Part shown: one piece after another, positions 49,567 through 60,806 of the stretch | Numbering within the stretch: position 1 is the stretch's first letter | Layout of the letters: each line of letters opens with the position of its first letter | Assembly: GCA_037783545.1 (NCBI GenBank) | Contig: JBBELK010000443.1 | Location: forward strand, 110,794 to 174,793 | DNA from: Henricia sp. BOLD:AAB3569 | Lineage: Eukaryota > Echinodermata > Asteroidea > Spinulosida > Echinasteridae | Direction: 5' to 3' | Length of the DNA: 64,000 nt | Notes under the pieces: model-generated | Databases searched by the model: none | The model's input: only the letters and a program-made list of their open reading frames with translations | What the model was told of the DNA's origin: nothing | Made by a program: the position numbers and the translations under genes

Positions 49567-51212
49567 GTGTGTCCCAAATGCCGGCAAATTTGGAAATCAA
49601 GGAATTTTCCAACCAACTTCAAATTTTGCATGCTCCAAACTGTATATATTCCGCACTTGTCATGCAAAATTGACAGATTTTCGCTGGGAAATGACGGAGA
49701 AATTTCAGAGTTTAGGGAAAACGGAGCTCGGCTGCGTGGTTATTCCCCTAACTGTGGCTGTTGGGACACCCTGCGCCGCGCTGGTGTACATTTGTACGGC
49801 CGTTGACTCACCCCAGATTGTGACGGGAATTAGGTCAAAGTGTGTCCCAAATGCCGGCAAATTTGGAAATCAAGGAATTTTCCAACCAACTTCAAATTTT
49901 GCATGCTCCAAACTGTATATATTCCGCACTTGTCATGCAAAATTGACAGATTTTCGCTGGGAAATGACGGAGAAATTTCAGAGTTTAGGGAAAACGGAGC
50001 TCGGCTGCGTGGTTATTCCCCTAACCGTGGCTGTTGGGACACCCTGCGCCGCGCTGGTGTACATTTGTACGGCCGTTGACTCACCCCAGATTGTGACGGG
50101 AATTAGGTCAAAGTGTGTCCCAAATGCCGGCAAATTTGGAAATCAAGGAATTTTCCAACCAACTTCAAATTTTGCATGCTCCAAACTGTATATATTCCGC
50201 ACTTGTCATGCACAATTGACAGATTTTCGCTGGGAAATGACGGAGAAATTTCAGAGTTTAGGGAAAACGGAGCTCGGCTGCGTGGTTATTCCCCTAACCG
50301 TGGCTGTTGGGACACCCTGCGCATGCGCCGCGCTGGTGTACATTTGTACGGCCGTTGACTCACCCCAGATTGTGACGGGAATTAGGTCAAAGTGTGTCCC
50401 AAATGCCGGCAAATTTGGAAATCAAGGAATTTTCCAACCAACTTCAAATTTTGCATGCTCCAAACTGTATATATTCCGCACTTGTCATGCAAAATTGACA
50501 GATTTTCGCTGGGAAATGACGGAGAAATTTCAGAGTTTAGGGAAAACGGAGCTCGGCTGCGTGGTTATTCCCCTAACCGTGGCTGTTGGGACACCCTGCG
50601 CCGCGCTGGTGTACATTTGTACGGCCGTTGACTCACCCCAGATTGTGACGGGAATTAGGTCAAAGTGTGTCCCAAATGCCGGCAAATTTGGAAATCAAGG
50701 AATTTTCCAACCAACTTCAAATTTTGCATGCTCCAAACTGTATATATTCCGCACTTGTCATGCAAAATTGACATATTTTCGCTGGGAAATGACGGAGAAA
50801 TTTCAGAGTTTAGGCAAAACGGAGCTCGGCTGCGTGGTTATTCCCCTAACCGTGGCTGTTGGGACACACTGCGCATGCGCTGGTGTACATTTCTACGGCC
50901 GTTGACTCACCCCAGATTGTGACGGGAATTAGGTCAAAGTGTGTCCCAAATGCCGGCAAATTTGGAAATCAAGGAATTTTCCAACCAACTTCAAATTGTG
51001 CATGCTCCAAACTGTATACATTCCGCACTTGTCATGCAAAATTGACAGATTTTCGCCGGGAAATGACGGAGAAATTTCAGAGTTTAGGGAAAACGGAGCT
51101 CGGCTGCGTGGTTATTCCCCTAACCGTGGCTGTTGGGACACCTTGCGCATGCGCTGGTGTACATTTCTACGGCCGTTGACTCACCCCAGATTGTGACGGG
51201 AATTAGGTCAAA
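49567..51212. repeat. Hexamer HOR E, later unit (1646 bp)
   Basis: The order is S, S, A101C L, S, G151C M with G110T and acacactgcgc (50665), and T60G+T119C M with tatacattcc (50939). Order and length equal unit 1. Its right part also belongs to the longer duplication F. Confidence 0.9.
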
Positions 51213-53403
51213 GTGTGTCCCAAATGCCGGCAAATTTGGAAATCAAGGAATTTTCCAACCAACTTCAAATTTTGCATGCTCCAAACTGTATATATTCCGC
51301 ACTTGTCATGCAAAATTGACAGATTTTCGCTGGGAAATGACGGAGAAATTTCAGAGTTTAGGGAAAACGGAGCTCGGCTGCGTGGTTATTCCCCTAACCG
51401 TGGCTGTTGGGACACCCTGCGCCGCGCTGGTGTACATTTGTACGGCCGTTGACTCACCCCAGATTGTGACGGGAATTAGGTCAAAGTGTGTCCCAAATGC
51501 CGGCAAATTTGGAAATCAAGGAATTTTCCAACCAACTTCAAATTTTGCATGCTCCAAACTGTATATATTCCGCACTTGTCATGCAAAATTGACAGATTTT
51601 CGCTGGGAAATGACGGAGAGATTTCAGAGTTTAGGGAAAACGGAGCTCGGCTGCGTGGTTATTCCCCTAACCGTGGCTGTTGGGACACCCTGCGCCGCGC
51701 TGGTGTACATTTGTACGGCCGTTGACTCACCCCAGATTGTGACGGGAATTAGGTCAAAGTGTGTCCCAAATGCCGGCAAATTTGGAAATCAAGGAATTTT
51801 CCAACCAACTTCAAATTTTGCATGCTCCAAACTGTATATATTCCGCACTTGTCATGCAAAATTGACAGATTTTCGCTGGGAAATGACGGAGAAATTTCAG
51901 AGTTTAGGGAAAACGGAGCTCGGCTGCGTGGTTATTCCCCGAACCGTGGCTGTTGGGACACCCTGCGCCGCGCTGGTGTACATTTGTACGGCCGTTGACT
52001 CACCCCAGATTGTGACGGGAATTAGGTCAAAGTGTGTCCCAAATGCCGGCAAATTTGGAAATCAAGGAATTTTCCAACCAACTTCAAATTTTGCATGCTC
52101 CAAACTGTATATATTCCGCACTTGTCATGCAAAATTGACAGATTTTCGCTGGGAAATGACGGAGAAATTTCAGAGTTTAGGGAAAACTGAGCTCGGCTGC
52201 GTGGTTATTCCCCTAACCGTGGCTGTTGGGACACCCTGCGCATGCGCTGGTGTACATTTCTACGGCCGTTGACTCACCCCAGGTTGTGACGGGAATTAGG
52301 TCAAAGTGTGTCCCAAATGCCGGCAAATTTGGAAATCAAGGAATTTTCCAACCAACTTCAAATTGTGCATGCTCCAAACTGTATATATTCCGCACTTGTC
52401 ATGCAAAATTGACAGATTTTCGCTGGGAAATGACGGAGAAATTTCAGAGTTTAGGGAAAACGGAGCTCGGCTGCGTGGTTATTCCCCTAACCGTGGCTGT
52501 TGGGACACCCTGCGCCGCGCTGGTGTACATTTGTACGGCCGTTGACTCACCCCAGATTGTGACGGGAATTAGGTCAAAGTGTGTCCCAAATGCCGGCAAA
52601 TTTGGAAATCAAGGAATTTTCCAACCAACTTCAAATTTGGAATGCTCCAAACTGTATATATTCCGCACTTGTCATGCACAATTGACAGATTTTCGCTGGG
52701 AAATGACGGAGAAATTTCAGAGTTTATGGAAAACGGAGCTCGGCTGCGTGGTTATTCCCCTAACCGTGGCTGTTGGGACACCCTGCGCATGCGCCGCGCT
52801 GGTGTACATTTGTACGGCCGTTGACTCACCCCAGATTGTGACGGGAATTAGGTCAAAGTGTGTCCCAAATGCCGGCAAATTTGGAAATCAAGGAATTTTC
52901 CAACCAACTTCAAATTTTGCATGCTCCAAACTGTATATATTCCGCACTTGTCATGCAAAATTGACAGATTTTCGCTGGGAAATGACGGAGAAATTTCAGA
53001 GTTTAGGGAAAACGGAGCTCGGCTGCATGGTTATTCCCCTAACCGTGGCTGTTGGGACACCCTGCGCCGCGCTGGTGTACATTTGTACGGCCGTTGACTC
53101 ACCCCAGATTGTGACGGGAATTAGGTCAAAGTGTGTCCCAAATGCCGGCAAATTTGGAAATCAAGGAATTTTCCAACCAACTTCAAATTTTGCATGCTCC
53201 AAACTGTATATATTCCGCACTTGTCATGCAAAATTGACAGATTTTCGCTGGGAAATGACGGAGAAATTTCAGAGTTTAGGGAAAACGGAGCTCGGCTGCG
53301 TGGTTATTCCCCTAACCGTGGCTGTTGGGACACCCTGCGCCGCGCTGGTGTACATTTGTACGGCCGTTGACTCACCCCAGATTGTGACGGGAATTAGGTC
53401 AAA

Positions 53404-53677
53404 GTGTGTCCCAAATGCCGGCAAATTTGGAAATCAAGGAATTTTCCAACCAACTTCAAATTTTGCATGCTCCAAACTGTATATATTCCGCACTTGTCAT
53501 GCAAAATTGACAGATTTTCGCTGGGAAATGACGGAGAAATTTCAGAGTTTAGGGAAAACGGAGCTCGGCTGCGTGGTTATTCCCCTAACCGTGGCTGTTG
53601 GGACACCCTGCGCATGCGCTGGTGTACATTTCTACGGCCGTTGACTCACCCCAGATTGTGACGGGAATTAGGTCAAA
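53404..53677. repeat. Reference M monomer (274 bp)
   Basis: M keeps the palindrome (tgcgcatgcgctgg) but lacks five bases, ccgcg, that follow it in L. It almost always also carries tacatttctacgg in place of tacatttgtacgg. Being 274 bp, it is the only common class that shifts the reading frame. About 24 M copies occur, all right of 40210; the first ends at 40483. Many are preceded or followed by the T60G (aaattgtgcatg) monomer, so M marks the ends of the right-hand higher-order units. M probably derives from L by microhomology deletion, since GCGC flanks the missing bases. Confidence 0.93.
53609..53620. promoter_or_regulatory. NRF-1-type palindrome in M monomer (example)
   Basis: TGCGCATGCGCT keeps the 11-base core TGCGCATGCGC although the following ccgcg is deleted. 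About 24 such sites exist right of 40.2 kb. The copy near 61840 is changed to TGCGCATGCGTT. Confidence 0.45.
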
Positions 53678-54222
53678 GTGTGTCCCAAATGCCGGCAAAT
53701 TTGGAAATCAAGGAATTTTCCAACCAACTTCAAATTGTGCATGCTCCAAACTGTATATATTCCGCACTTGTCATGCAAAATTGACAGATTTTCGCTGGGA
53801 AATGACGGAGAAATTTCAGAGTTTAGGGAAAACGGAGCTCGGCTGCGTGGTTATTCCCCTAACCGTGGCTGTTGGGACACCCTGCGCCGCGCTGGTGTAC
53901 ATTTGTACGGCCGCTGACTCACCCAGATTGTGACGGGAATTAGGTCAAAGTGTGTCCCAAATGCCGGCAAATTTGGAAATCAAGGAATTTTCCAACCAAC
54001 TTCAAATTTTGCATGCTACAAACTGTATATATTCCGCACTTGTCATGCAAAATTGACAGATTTTCGCTGGGAAATGACGGAGAAATTTCAGAGTTTAGGG
54101 AAAACGGAGCTCGGCTGCGTGGTTATTCCCCTAACCGTGGCTGTTGGGACACCCTGCGCCGCGCTGGTGTACATTTGTACGGCCGTTGACTCACCCCAGA
54201 TTGTGACGGGAATTAGTTCAAA

Positions 54223-54495
54223 GTGTGTCCCAAATGCCGGCAAATTTGGAAATCAAGGAATTTTCCAACCAACTTCAAATTTTGCATGCTCCAAACTGTA
54301 TATATTCCGCACTTGTCATGCAAAATTGACAGATTTTCGCTGGGAAATGACGGAGAAATTTCAGAGTTTAGGGAAAACGGAGCTCGGCTGCGTGGTTATT
54401 CCCCTAACCGTGGCTGTTGGGACACCCTGCGCCGCGCTGGTGTACATTTGTACGGCCGTTGACTCACCCCAGATTGTGACGGGAATTAGGTCAAA
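54223..54495. repeat. Single S monomer between F copies
   Basis: A plain S monomer preceded by a private gggaattagttc near 54211. It separates the C69A end of copy F1 from the A101C start of copy F2. Confidence 0.85.
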
Positions 54496-57400
54496 GTGTG
54501 TCCCAAATGCCGGCAAATTTGGAAATCAAGGAATTTTCCAACCAACTTCAAATTTTGCATGCTCCAAACTGTATATATTCCGCACTTGTCATGCACAATT
54601 GACAGATTTTCGCTGGGAAATGACGGAGAAATTTCAGAGTTTAGGGAAAACGGAGCTCGGCTGCGTGGTTATTCCCCTAACCGTGGCTGTTGGGACACCC
54701 TGCGCATGCGCCGCGCTGGTGTACATTTGTACGGCCGTTGACTCACCCCAGATTGTGACGGGAATTAGGTCAAAGTGTGTCCCAAATGCCGGCAAATTTG
54801 GAAATCAAGGAATTTTCCAACCAACTTCAAATTTTGCATGCTCCAAACTGTATATATTCCGCACTTGTCATGCAAAATTGACAGATTTTCGCTGGGAAAT
54901 GACGGAGAAATTTCAGAGTTTAGGGAAAACGGAGCTCGGCTGCGTGGTTATTCCCCTAACCGTGGCTGTTGGGACACCCTGCGCCGCGCTGGTGTACATT
55001 TGTACGGCCGTTGACTCACCCCAGATTGTGACGGGAATTAGGTCAAAGTGTGTCCCAAATGCCGGCAAATTTGGAAATCAAGGAATTTTCCAACCAACTT
55101 CAAATTTTGCATGCTCCAAACTGTATATATTCCGCACTTGTCATGCAAAATTGACATATTTTCGCTGGGAAATGACGGAGAAATTTCAGAGTTTAGGCAA
55201 AACGGAGCTCGGCTGCGTGGTTATTCCCCTAACCGTGGCTGTTGGGACACACTGCGCATGCGCTGGTGTACATTTCTACGGCCGTTGACTCACCCCAGAT
55301 TGTGACGGGAATTAGGTCAAAGTGTGTCCCAAATGCCGGCAAATTTGGAAATCAAGGAATTTTCCAACCAACTTCAAATTGTGCATGCTCCAAACTGTAT
55401 ACATTCCGCACTTGTCATGCAAAATTGACAGATTTTCGCCGGGAAATGACGGAGAAATTTCAGAGTTTAGGGAAAACGGAGCTCGGCTGCGTGGTTATTC
55501 CCCTAACCGTGGCTGTTGGGACACCTTGCGCATGCGCTGGTGTACATTTGTACGGCCGTTGACTCACCCCAGATTGTGACGGGAATTAGGTCAAAGTGTG
55601 TCCCAAATGCCGGCAAATTTGGAAATCAAGGAATTTTCCAACCAACTTCAAATTTTGCATGCTCCAAACTGTATATATTCCGCACTTGTCATGCAAAATT
55701 GACAGATTTTCGCTGGGAAATGACGGAGAAATTTCAAAGTTTAGGGAAAACGGAGCTCGGCTGCGTGGTTATTCCCCTAACCGTGGCTGTTGGGACACCC
55801 TGCGCCGCGCTGGTGTACATTTGTACGGCCGTTGACTCACCCCAGATTGTGACGGGAATTAGGTCAAAGTGTGTCCCAAATGCCGGCAAATTTGGAAATC
55901 AAGGAATTTTCCAACCAACTTCAAATTTTGCATGCTCCAAACTGTATATATTCCGCACTTGTCATGCAAAATTGACAGATTTTCGCTGGGAAATGACGGA
56001 GAAATTTCAGAGTTTAGGGAAAACGGAGCTCGGCTGCGTGGTTATTCCCCGAACCGTGGCTGTTGGGACACCCTGCGCCGCGCTGGTGTACATTTGTACG
56101 GCCGTTGACTCACCCCAGATTGTGACGGGAATTAGGTCAAAGTGTGTCCCAAATGCCGGCAAATTTGGAAATCAAGGAATTTTCCAACCAACTTCAAATT
56201 TTGCATGCTCCAAACTGTATATATTCCGCACTTGTCATGCAAAATTGACAGATTTTCGCTGGGAAATGACGGAGAAATTTCAGAGTTTAGGGAAAACTGA
56301 GCTCGGCTGCGTGGTTATTCCCCTAACCGTGGCTGTTGGGACACCCTGCGCATGCGCTGGTGTACATTTCTACGGCCGTTGACTCACCCCAGGTTGTGAC
56401 GGGAATTAGGTCAAAGTGTGTCCCAAATGCCGGCAAATTTGGAAATCAAGGAATTTTCCAACCAACTTCAAATTGTGCATGCTCCAAACTGTATATATTC
56501 CGCACTTGTCATGCAAAATTGACAGATTTTCGCTGGGAAATGACGGAGAAATTTCAGAGTTTAGGGAAAACGGAGCTCGGCTGCGTGGTTATTCCCCTAA
56601 CCGTGGCTGTTGGGACACCCTGCGCCGCGCTGGTGTACATTTGTACGGCCGTTGACTCACCCCAGATTGTGACGGGAATTAGGTCAAAGTGTGTCCCAAA
56701 TGCCGGCAAATTTGGAAATCAAGGAATTTTCCAACCAACTTCAAATTTGGAATGCTCCAAACTGTATATATTCCGCACTTGTCATGCACAATTGACAGAT
56801 TTTCGCTGGGAAATGACGGAGAAATTTCAGAGTTTATGGAAAACGGAGCTCGGCTGCGTGGTTATTCCCCTAACCGTGGCTGTTGGGACACCCTGCGCAT
56901 GCGCCGCGCTGGTGTACATTTGTACGGCCGTTGACTCACCCCAGATTGTGACGGGAATTAGGTCAAAGTGTGTCCCAAATACCGGCAAATTTGGAAATCA
57001 AGGAATTTTCCAACCAACTTCAAATTTTGCATGCTCCAAACTGTATATATTCCGCACTTGTCATGCAAAATTGACAGATTTTCGCTGGGAAATGACGGAG
57101 AAATTTCAGAGTTTAGGGAAAACGGAGCTCGGCTGCGTGGTTATTCCCCTAACCGTGGCTGTTGGGACACCCTGCGCCGCGCTGGTGTACATTTGTACGG
57201 CCGTTGACTCACCCCAGATTGTGACGGGAATTAGGTCAAAGTGTGTCCCAAATGCCGGCAAATTTGGAAATCAAGGAATTTTCCAACCAACTTCAAATTT
57301 TGCATGCTCCAAACTGTATATATTCCGCACTTGTCATGCAAAATTGACAGATTTTCGCTGGGAAATGACGGAGAAATTTCAGAGTTTAGGGAAAACGGAG

Positions 57401-58060
57401 CTCGGCTGCGTGGTTATTCCCCTAACCGTGGCTGTTGGGACACCCTGCGCATGCGCTGGTGTACATTTCTACGGCCGTTGACTCACCCCAGATTGTGACG
57501 GGAATTAGGTCAAAGTGTGTCCCAAATGCCGGCAAATTTGGAAATCAAGGAATTTTCCAACCAACTTCAAATTGTGCATGCTCCAAACTGTATATATTCC
57601 GCACTTGTCATGCAAAATTGACAGATTTTCGCTGGGAAATGACGGAGAAATTTCAGAGTTTAGGGAAAACGGAGCTCGGCTGCGTGGTTATTCCCCTAAC
57701 CGTGGCTGTTGGGACACCCTGCGCCGCGCTGGTGTACATTTGTACGGCCGTTGACTCACCCCAGATTGTGACGGGAATTAGGTCAAAGTGTGTCCCAAAT
57801 GCCGGCAAATTTGGAAATCAAGGAATTTTCCAACCAACTTCAAATTTTGCATGCTACAAACTGTATATATTCCGCACTTGTCATGCAAAATTGACAGATT
57901 TTCGCTGGGAAATGACGGAGAAATTTCAGAGTTTAGGGAAAACGGAGCTCGGCTGCGTGGTTATTCCCCTAACCGTGGCTGTTGGGACACCCTGCGCCGC
58001 GCTGGTGTACATTTGTACGGCCGTTGACTCACCCCAGATTGTGACGGGAATTAGGTCAAA
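54496..58060. repeat. Segmental duplication F, copy 2
   Basis: The order is A101C L, S, G110T+G151C M with acacactgc (55048), T60G+T119C M with tatacattcc (55322), S (ttcaaagt), T183G S (55869), G157T M with caggttgtg (56142), T60G S, A101C L with ggaatg and tttatgg (56689), S with aaataccgg (56968), M (57241), T60G S, C69A S (57788). The 55322 monomer has the M deletion but keeps tacatttgtacgg, so it is a recombinant of M and non-M sequence. Confidence 0.9.
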
Positions 58061-59160
58061 GTGTGTCCCAAATGCCGGCAAATTTGGAAATCAAGGAATT
58101 TTCCAACCAACTTCAAATTTTGCATGCTCCAAACTGTATATAATCCGCACTTGTCATGCAAAATTGACAGATTTTCGCTGGGAAATGACGGAGAAATTTC
58201 AGAGTTTAGGGAAAACGGAGCTCGGCTGCGTGGTTATTCCCCTAACCGTGGGCTGTTGGGACACCCTGCGCATGCGCTGGTGTACATTTCTACGGCCGTT
58301 GACTCACCCCAGATTGTGACGGGAATTAGGTCAAAGTGTGTCCCAAATGCCGGCAAATTTGGAAATCAAGGAATTTTCCAACCAACTTCAAATTGTGCAT
58401 GCTCCAAACTGTATATATTCCGCACTTGTCATGCAAAATTGACAGATTTTCGCTGGGAAATGACGGAGAAATTTCAGAGTTTAGGGAAAACGGAGCTCGG
58501 CTGCGTGGTTATTCCCCTAACCGTGGCTGTTGGGACACCCTGCGCCGCGCTGGTGTACATTTGTACGGCCGTTTACTCACCCCAGATTGTGACGGGAATT
58601 AGGTCAAAGTGTGTCCCAAATGCCGGCAAATTTGGAAATCAAGGAATTTTCCAACCAACTTCAAATTTTGCATGCTACAAACTGTATATATTCCGCACTT
58701 GTCATGCAAAATTGACAGATTTTCGCTGGGAAATGACGGAGAAATTTCAGAGTTTAGGGAAAACGGAGCTCGGCTGCGTGGTTATTCCCCTAACCGTGGC
58801 TGTTGGGACACCCTGCGCATGCGCCGCGCTGGTGTACATTTGTACGGCCGTTGACTCACCCCAGATTGTGACGGGAATTAGGTCAAAGTGTGTCCCAAAT
58901 GCCGGCAAATTTGGAAATCAAGGAATTTTTTAACCAACTTCAAATTTTGCATGCTCCAAACTGTATATATTCCGCACTTGTCATGCAAAATTGACAGATT
59001 TTCGCTGGGAAATGACGGAGAAATTTCCGAGTTTAGGGAAAACGGAGCTCGGCTGCTTGGTTATTTCCCTAACCGTGGCTGTTGGGACACCCTGCGCCGC
59101 GCTGGTGTACATTTGTACGGCCGTTGACTCACCCCAGATTGTGACGGGAATTAGGTCAAA
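57788..59160. repeat. Duplication G, copy 1
   Basis: The order is C69A S, M with tatataatcc and an extra G in ccgtgggctg near 58251, T60G S with gtttactcac (58336), C69A L (58609), then the A141C+G170T+C179T monomer (58888), which also has a private ggaattttttaacc. The same order lies 1,646-1,647 bp downstream. Confidence 0.87.
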
Positions 59161-59433
59161 GTGTGTCCCAAATGCCGGCAAATTTGGAAATCAAGGAATT
59201 TTCCAACCAACTTCAAATTTTGCATGCTCCAAACTGTATATATTCCGCACTTGTCATGCAAAATTGACAGATTTTCGCTGGGAAATGACGGAGAAATTTT
59301 CGAGTTTAGGGAAAACGGAGCTCGGCTGCTTGGTTATTTCCCTAACCGTGGCTGTTGGGACACCCTGCGCCGCGCTGGTGTACATTTGTACGGCCGTTGA
59401 CTCACCCCAGATTGTGACGGGAATTAGGTCAAA
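59161..59433. repeat. Extra A141-cluster monomer
   Basis: An S monomer with G170T and C179T (ctgcttggttatttccc) and ttttcgag at the A141 site. It is a sister of the 58888 and 60534 monomers and sits between the two G copies. Confidence 0.85.
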
Positions 59434-60806
59434 GTGTGTCCCCAAATGCCGGCAAATTTGGAAATCAAGGAATTTTCCAACCAACTTCAAATTTTGCATG
59501 CTACAAACTGTATATATTCCGCACTTGTCATGCAAAATTGACAGATTTTCGCTGGGAAATGACGGAGAAATTTCAGAGTTTAGGGAAAACGGAGCTCGGC
59601 TGCGTGGTTATTCCCCTAACCGTGGCTGTTGGGACACCCTGCGCCGCGCTGGTGTACATTTGTACGGCCGTTGACTCACCCCAGATTGTGACGGGAATTA
59701 GGTCAAAGTGTGTCCCAAATGCCGGCAAATTTGGAAATCAAGGAATTTTCCAACCAACTTCAAATTTTGCATGCTCCAAACTGTATATAATCCGCACTTG
59801 TCATGCAAAATTGACAGATTTTCGCTGGGAAATGACGGAGAAATTTCAGAGTTTAGGGAAAACGGAGCTCGGCTGCGTGGTTATTCCCCTAACCGTGGCT
59901 GTTGGGACACCCTGCGCATGCGCTGGTGTACATTTCTACGGCCGTTGACTCACCCCAGATTGTGACGGGAATTAGGTCAAAGTGTGTCCCAAATGCCGGC
60001 AAATTTGGAAATCAAGGAATTTTCCAACCAACTTCAAATTGTGCATGCTCCAAACTGTATATATTCCGCACTTGTCATGCAAAATTGACAGATTTTCGCT
60101 GGGAAATGACAGAGAAATTTCAGAGTTTAGGGAAAACGGAGCTCGGCTGCGTGGTTATTCCCCTAACCGTGGCTGTTGGGACACCCTGCGCCGCGCTGGT
60201 GTACATTTGTACGGCCGTTTACTCACCCCAGATTGTGACGGGAATTAGGTCAAAGTGTGTCCCAAATGCCGGCAAAATTGGAAATCAAGGAATTTTCCAA
60301 CCAACTTCAAATTTTGCATGCTACAAACTGTATATATTCCGCACTTGTCATGCAAAATTGACAGATTTTCGCTGGGAAATGACGGAGAAATTTCAGAGTT
60401 TAGGGAAAACGGAGCTCGGCTGCGTGGTTATTCCCCTAACCGTGGCTGTTGGGACACCCTGCGCATGCGCCGCGCTGGTGTACATTTGTACGGCCGTTGA
60501 CTCACCCAAGATTGTGACGGGAATTAGGTCAAAGTGTGTCCCAAATGCCGGCAAATTTGGAAATCAAGGAATTTTCCAACCAACTTCAAATTTTGCATGC
60601 TCCAAACTGTATATATTCCGCACTTGTCATGCAAAATTGACAGATTTTCGCTGGGAAATGACGGAGAAATTTCCGAGTTTAGGGAAAACGGAGCTCGGCT
60701 GCTTGGTTATTTCCCTAACCGTGGCTGTTGGGACACCCTGCGCCGCGCTGGTGTACATTTGTACGGCCGTTGACTCACCCCAGATTGTGACGGGAATTAG
60801 GTCAAA
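59434..60806. repeat. Duplication G, copy 2
   Basis: The order is C69A S with an extra C (gtccccaaatg near 59442), M with tatataatcc (59708), T60G S with gacagagaaa and gtttactcac (59982), T23A+C69A L with cacccaagatt (60255), A141C+G170T+C179T S (60534). The shared rare changes in the same order show descent from one unit. Confidence 0.87.

Larger units (their letters stand above)
50113..54222. repeat. Segmental duplication F, copy 1
   Basis: From the A101C L monomer at 50113 the order is S, G110T+G151C M, T60G+T119C M with tatacattcc, S, S (gagagattt), T183G S (ccccgaacc, 51759), G157T M with caggttgtg (52032), T60G S, A101C L with ggaatg and tttatgg (52579), S, S, M, T60G S, C69A S (tgctacaaa, 53950). 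The copy at 54496-58060 has the same order but lacks two S monomers. The offset steps from 4,383 to 4,110 to 3,837 bp. Confidence 0.9.
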
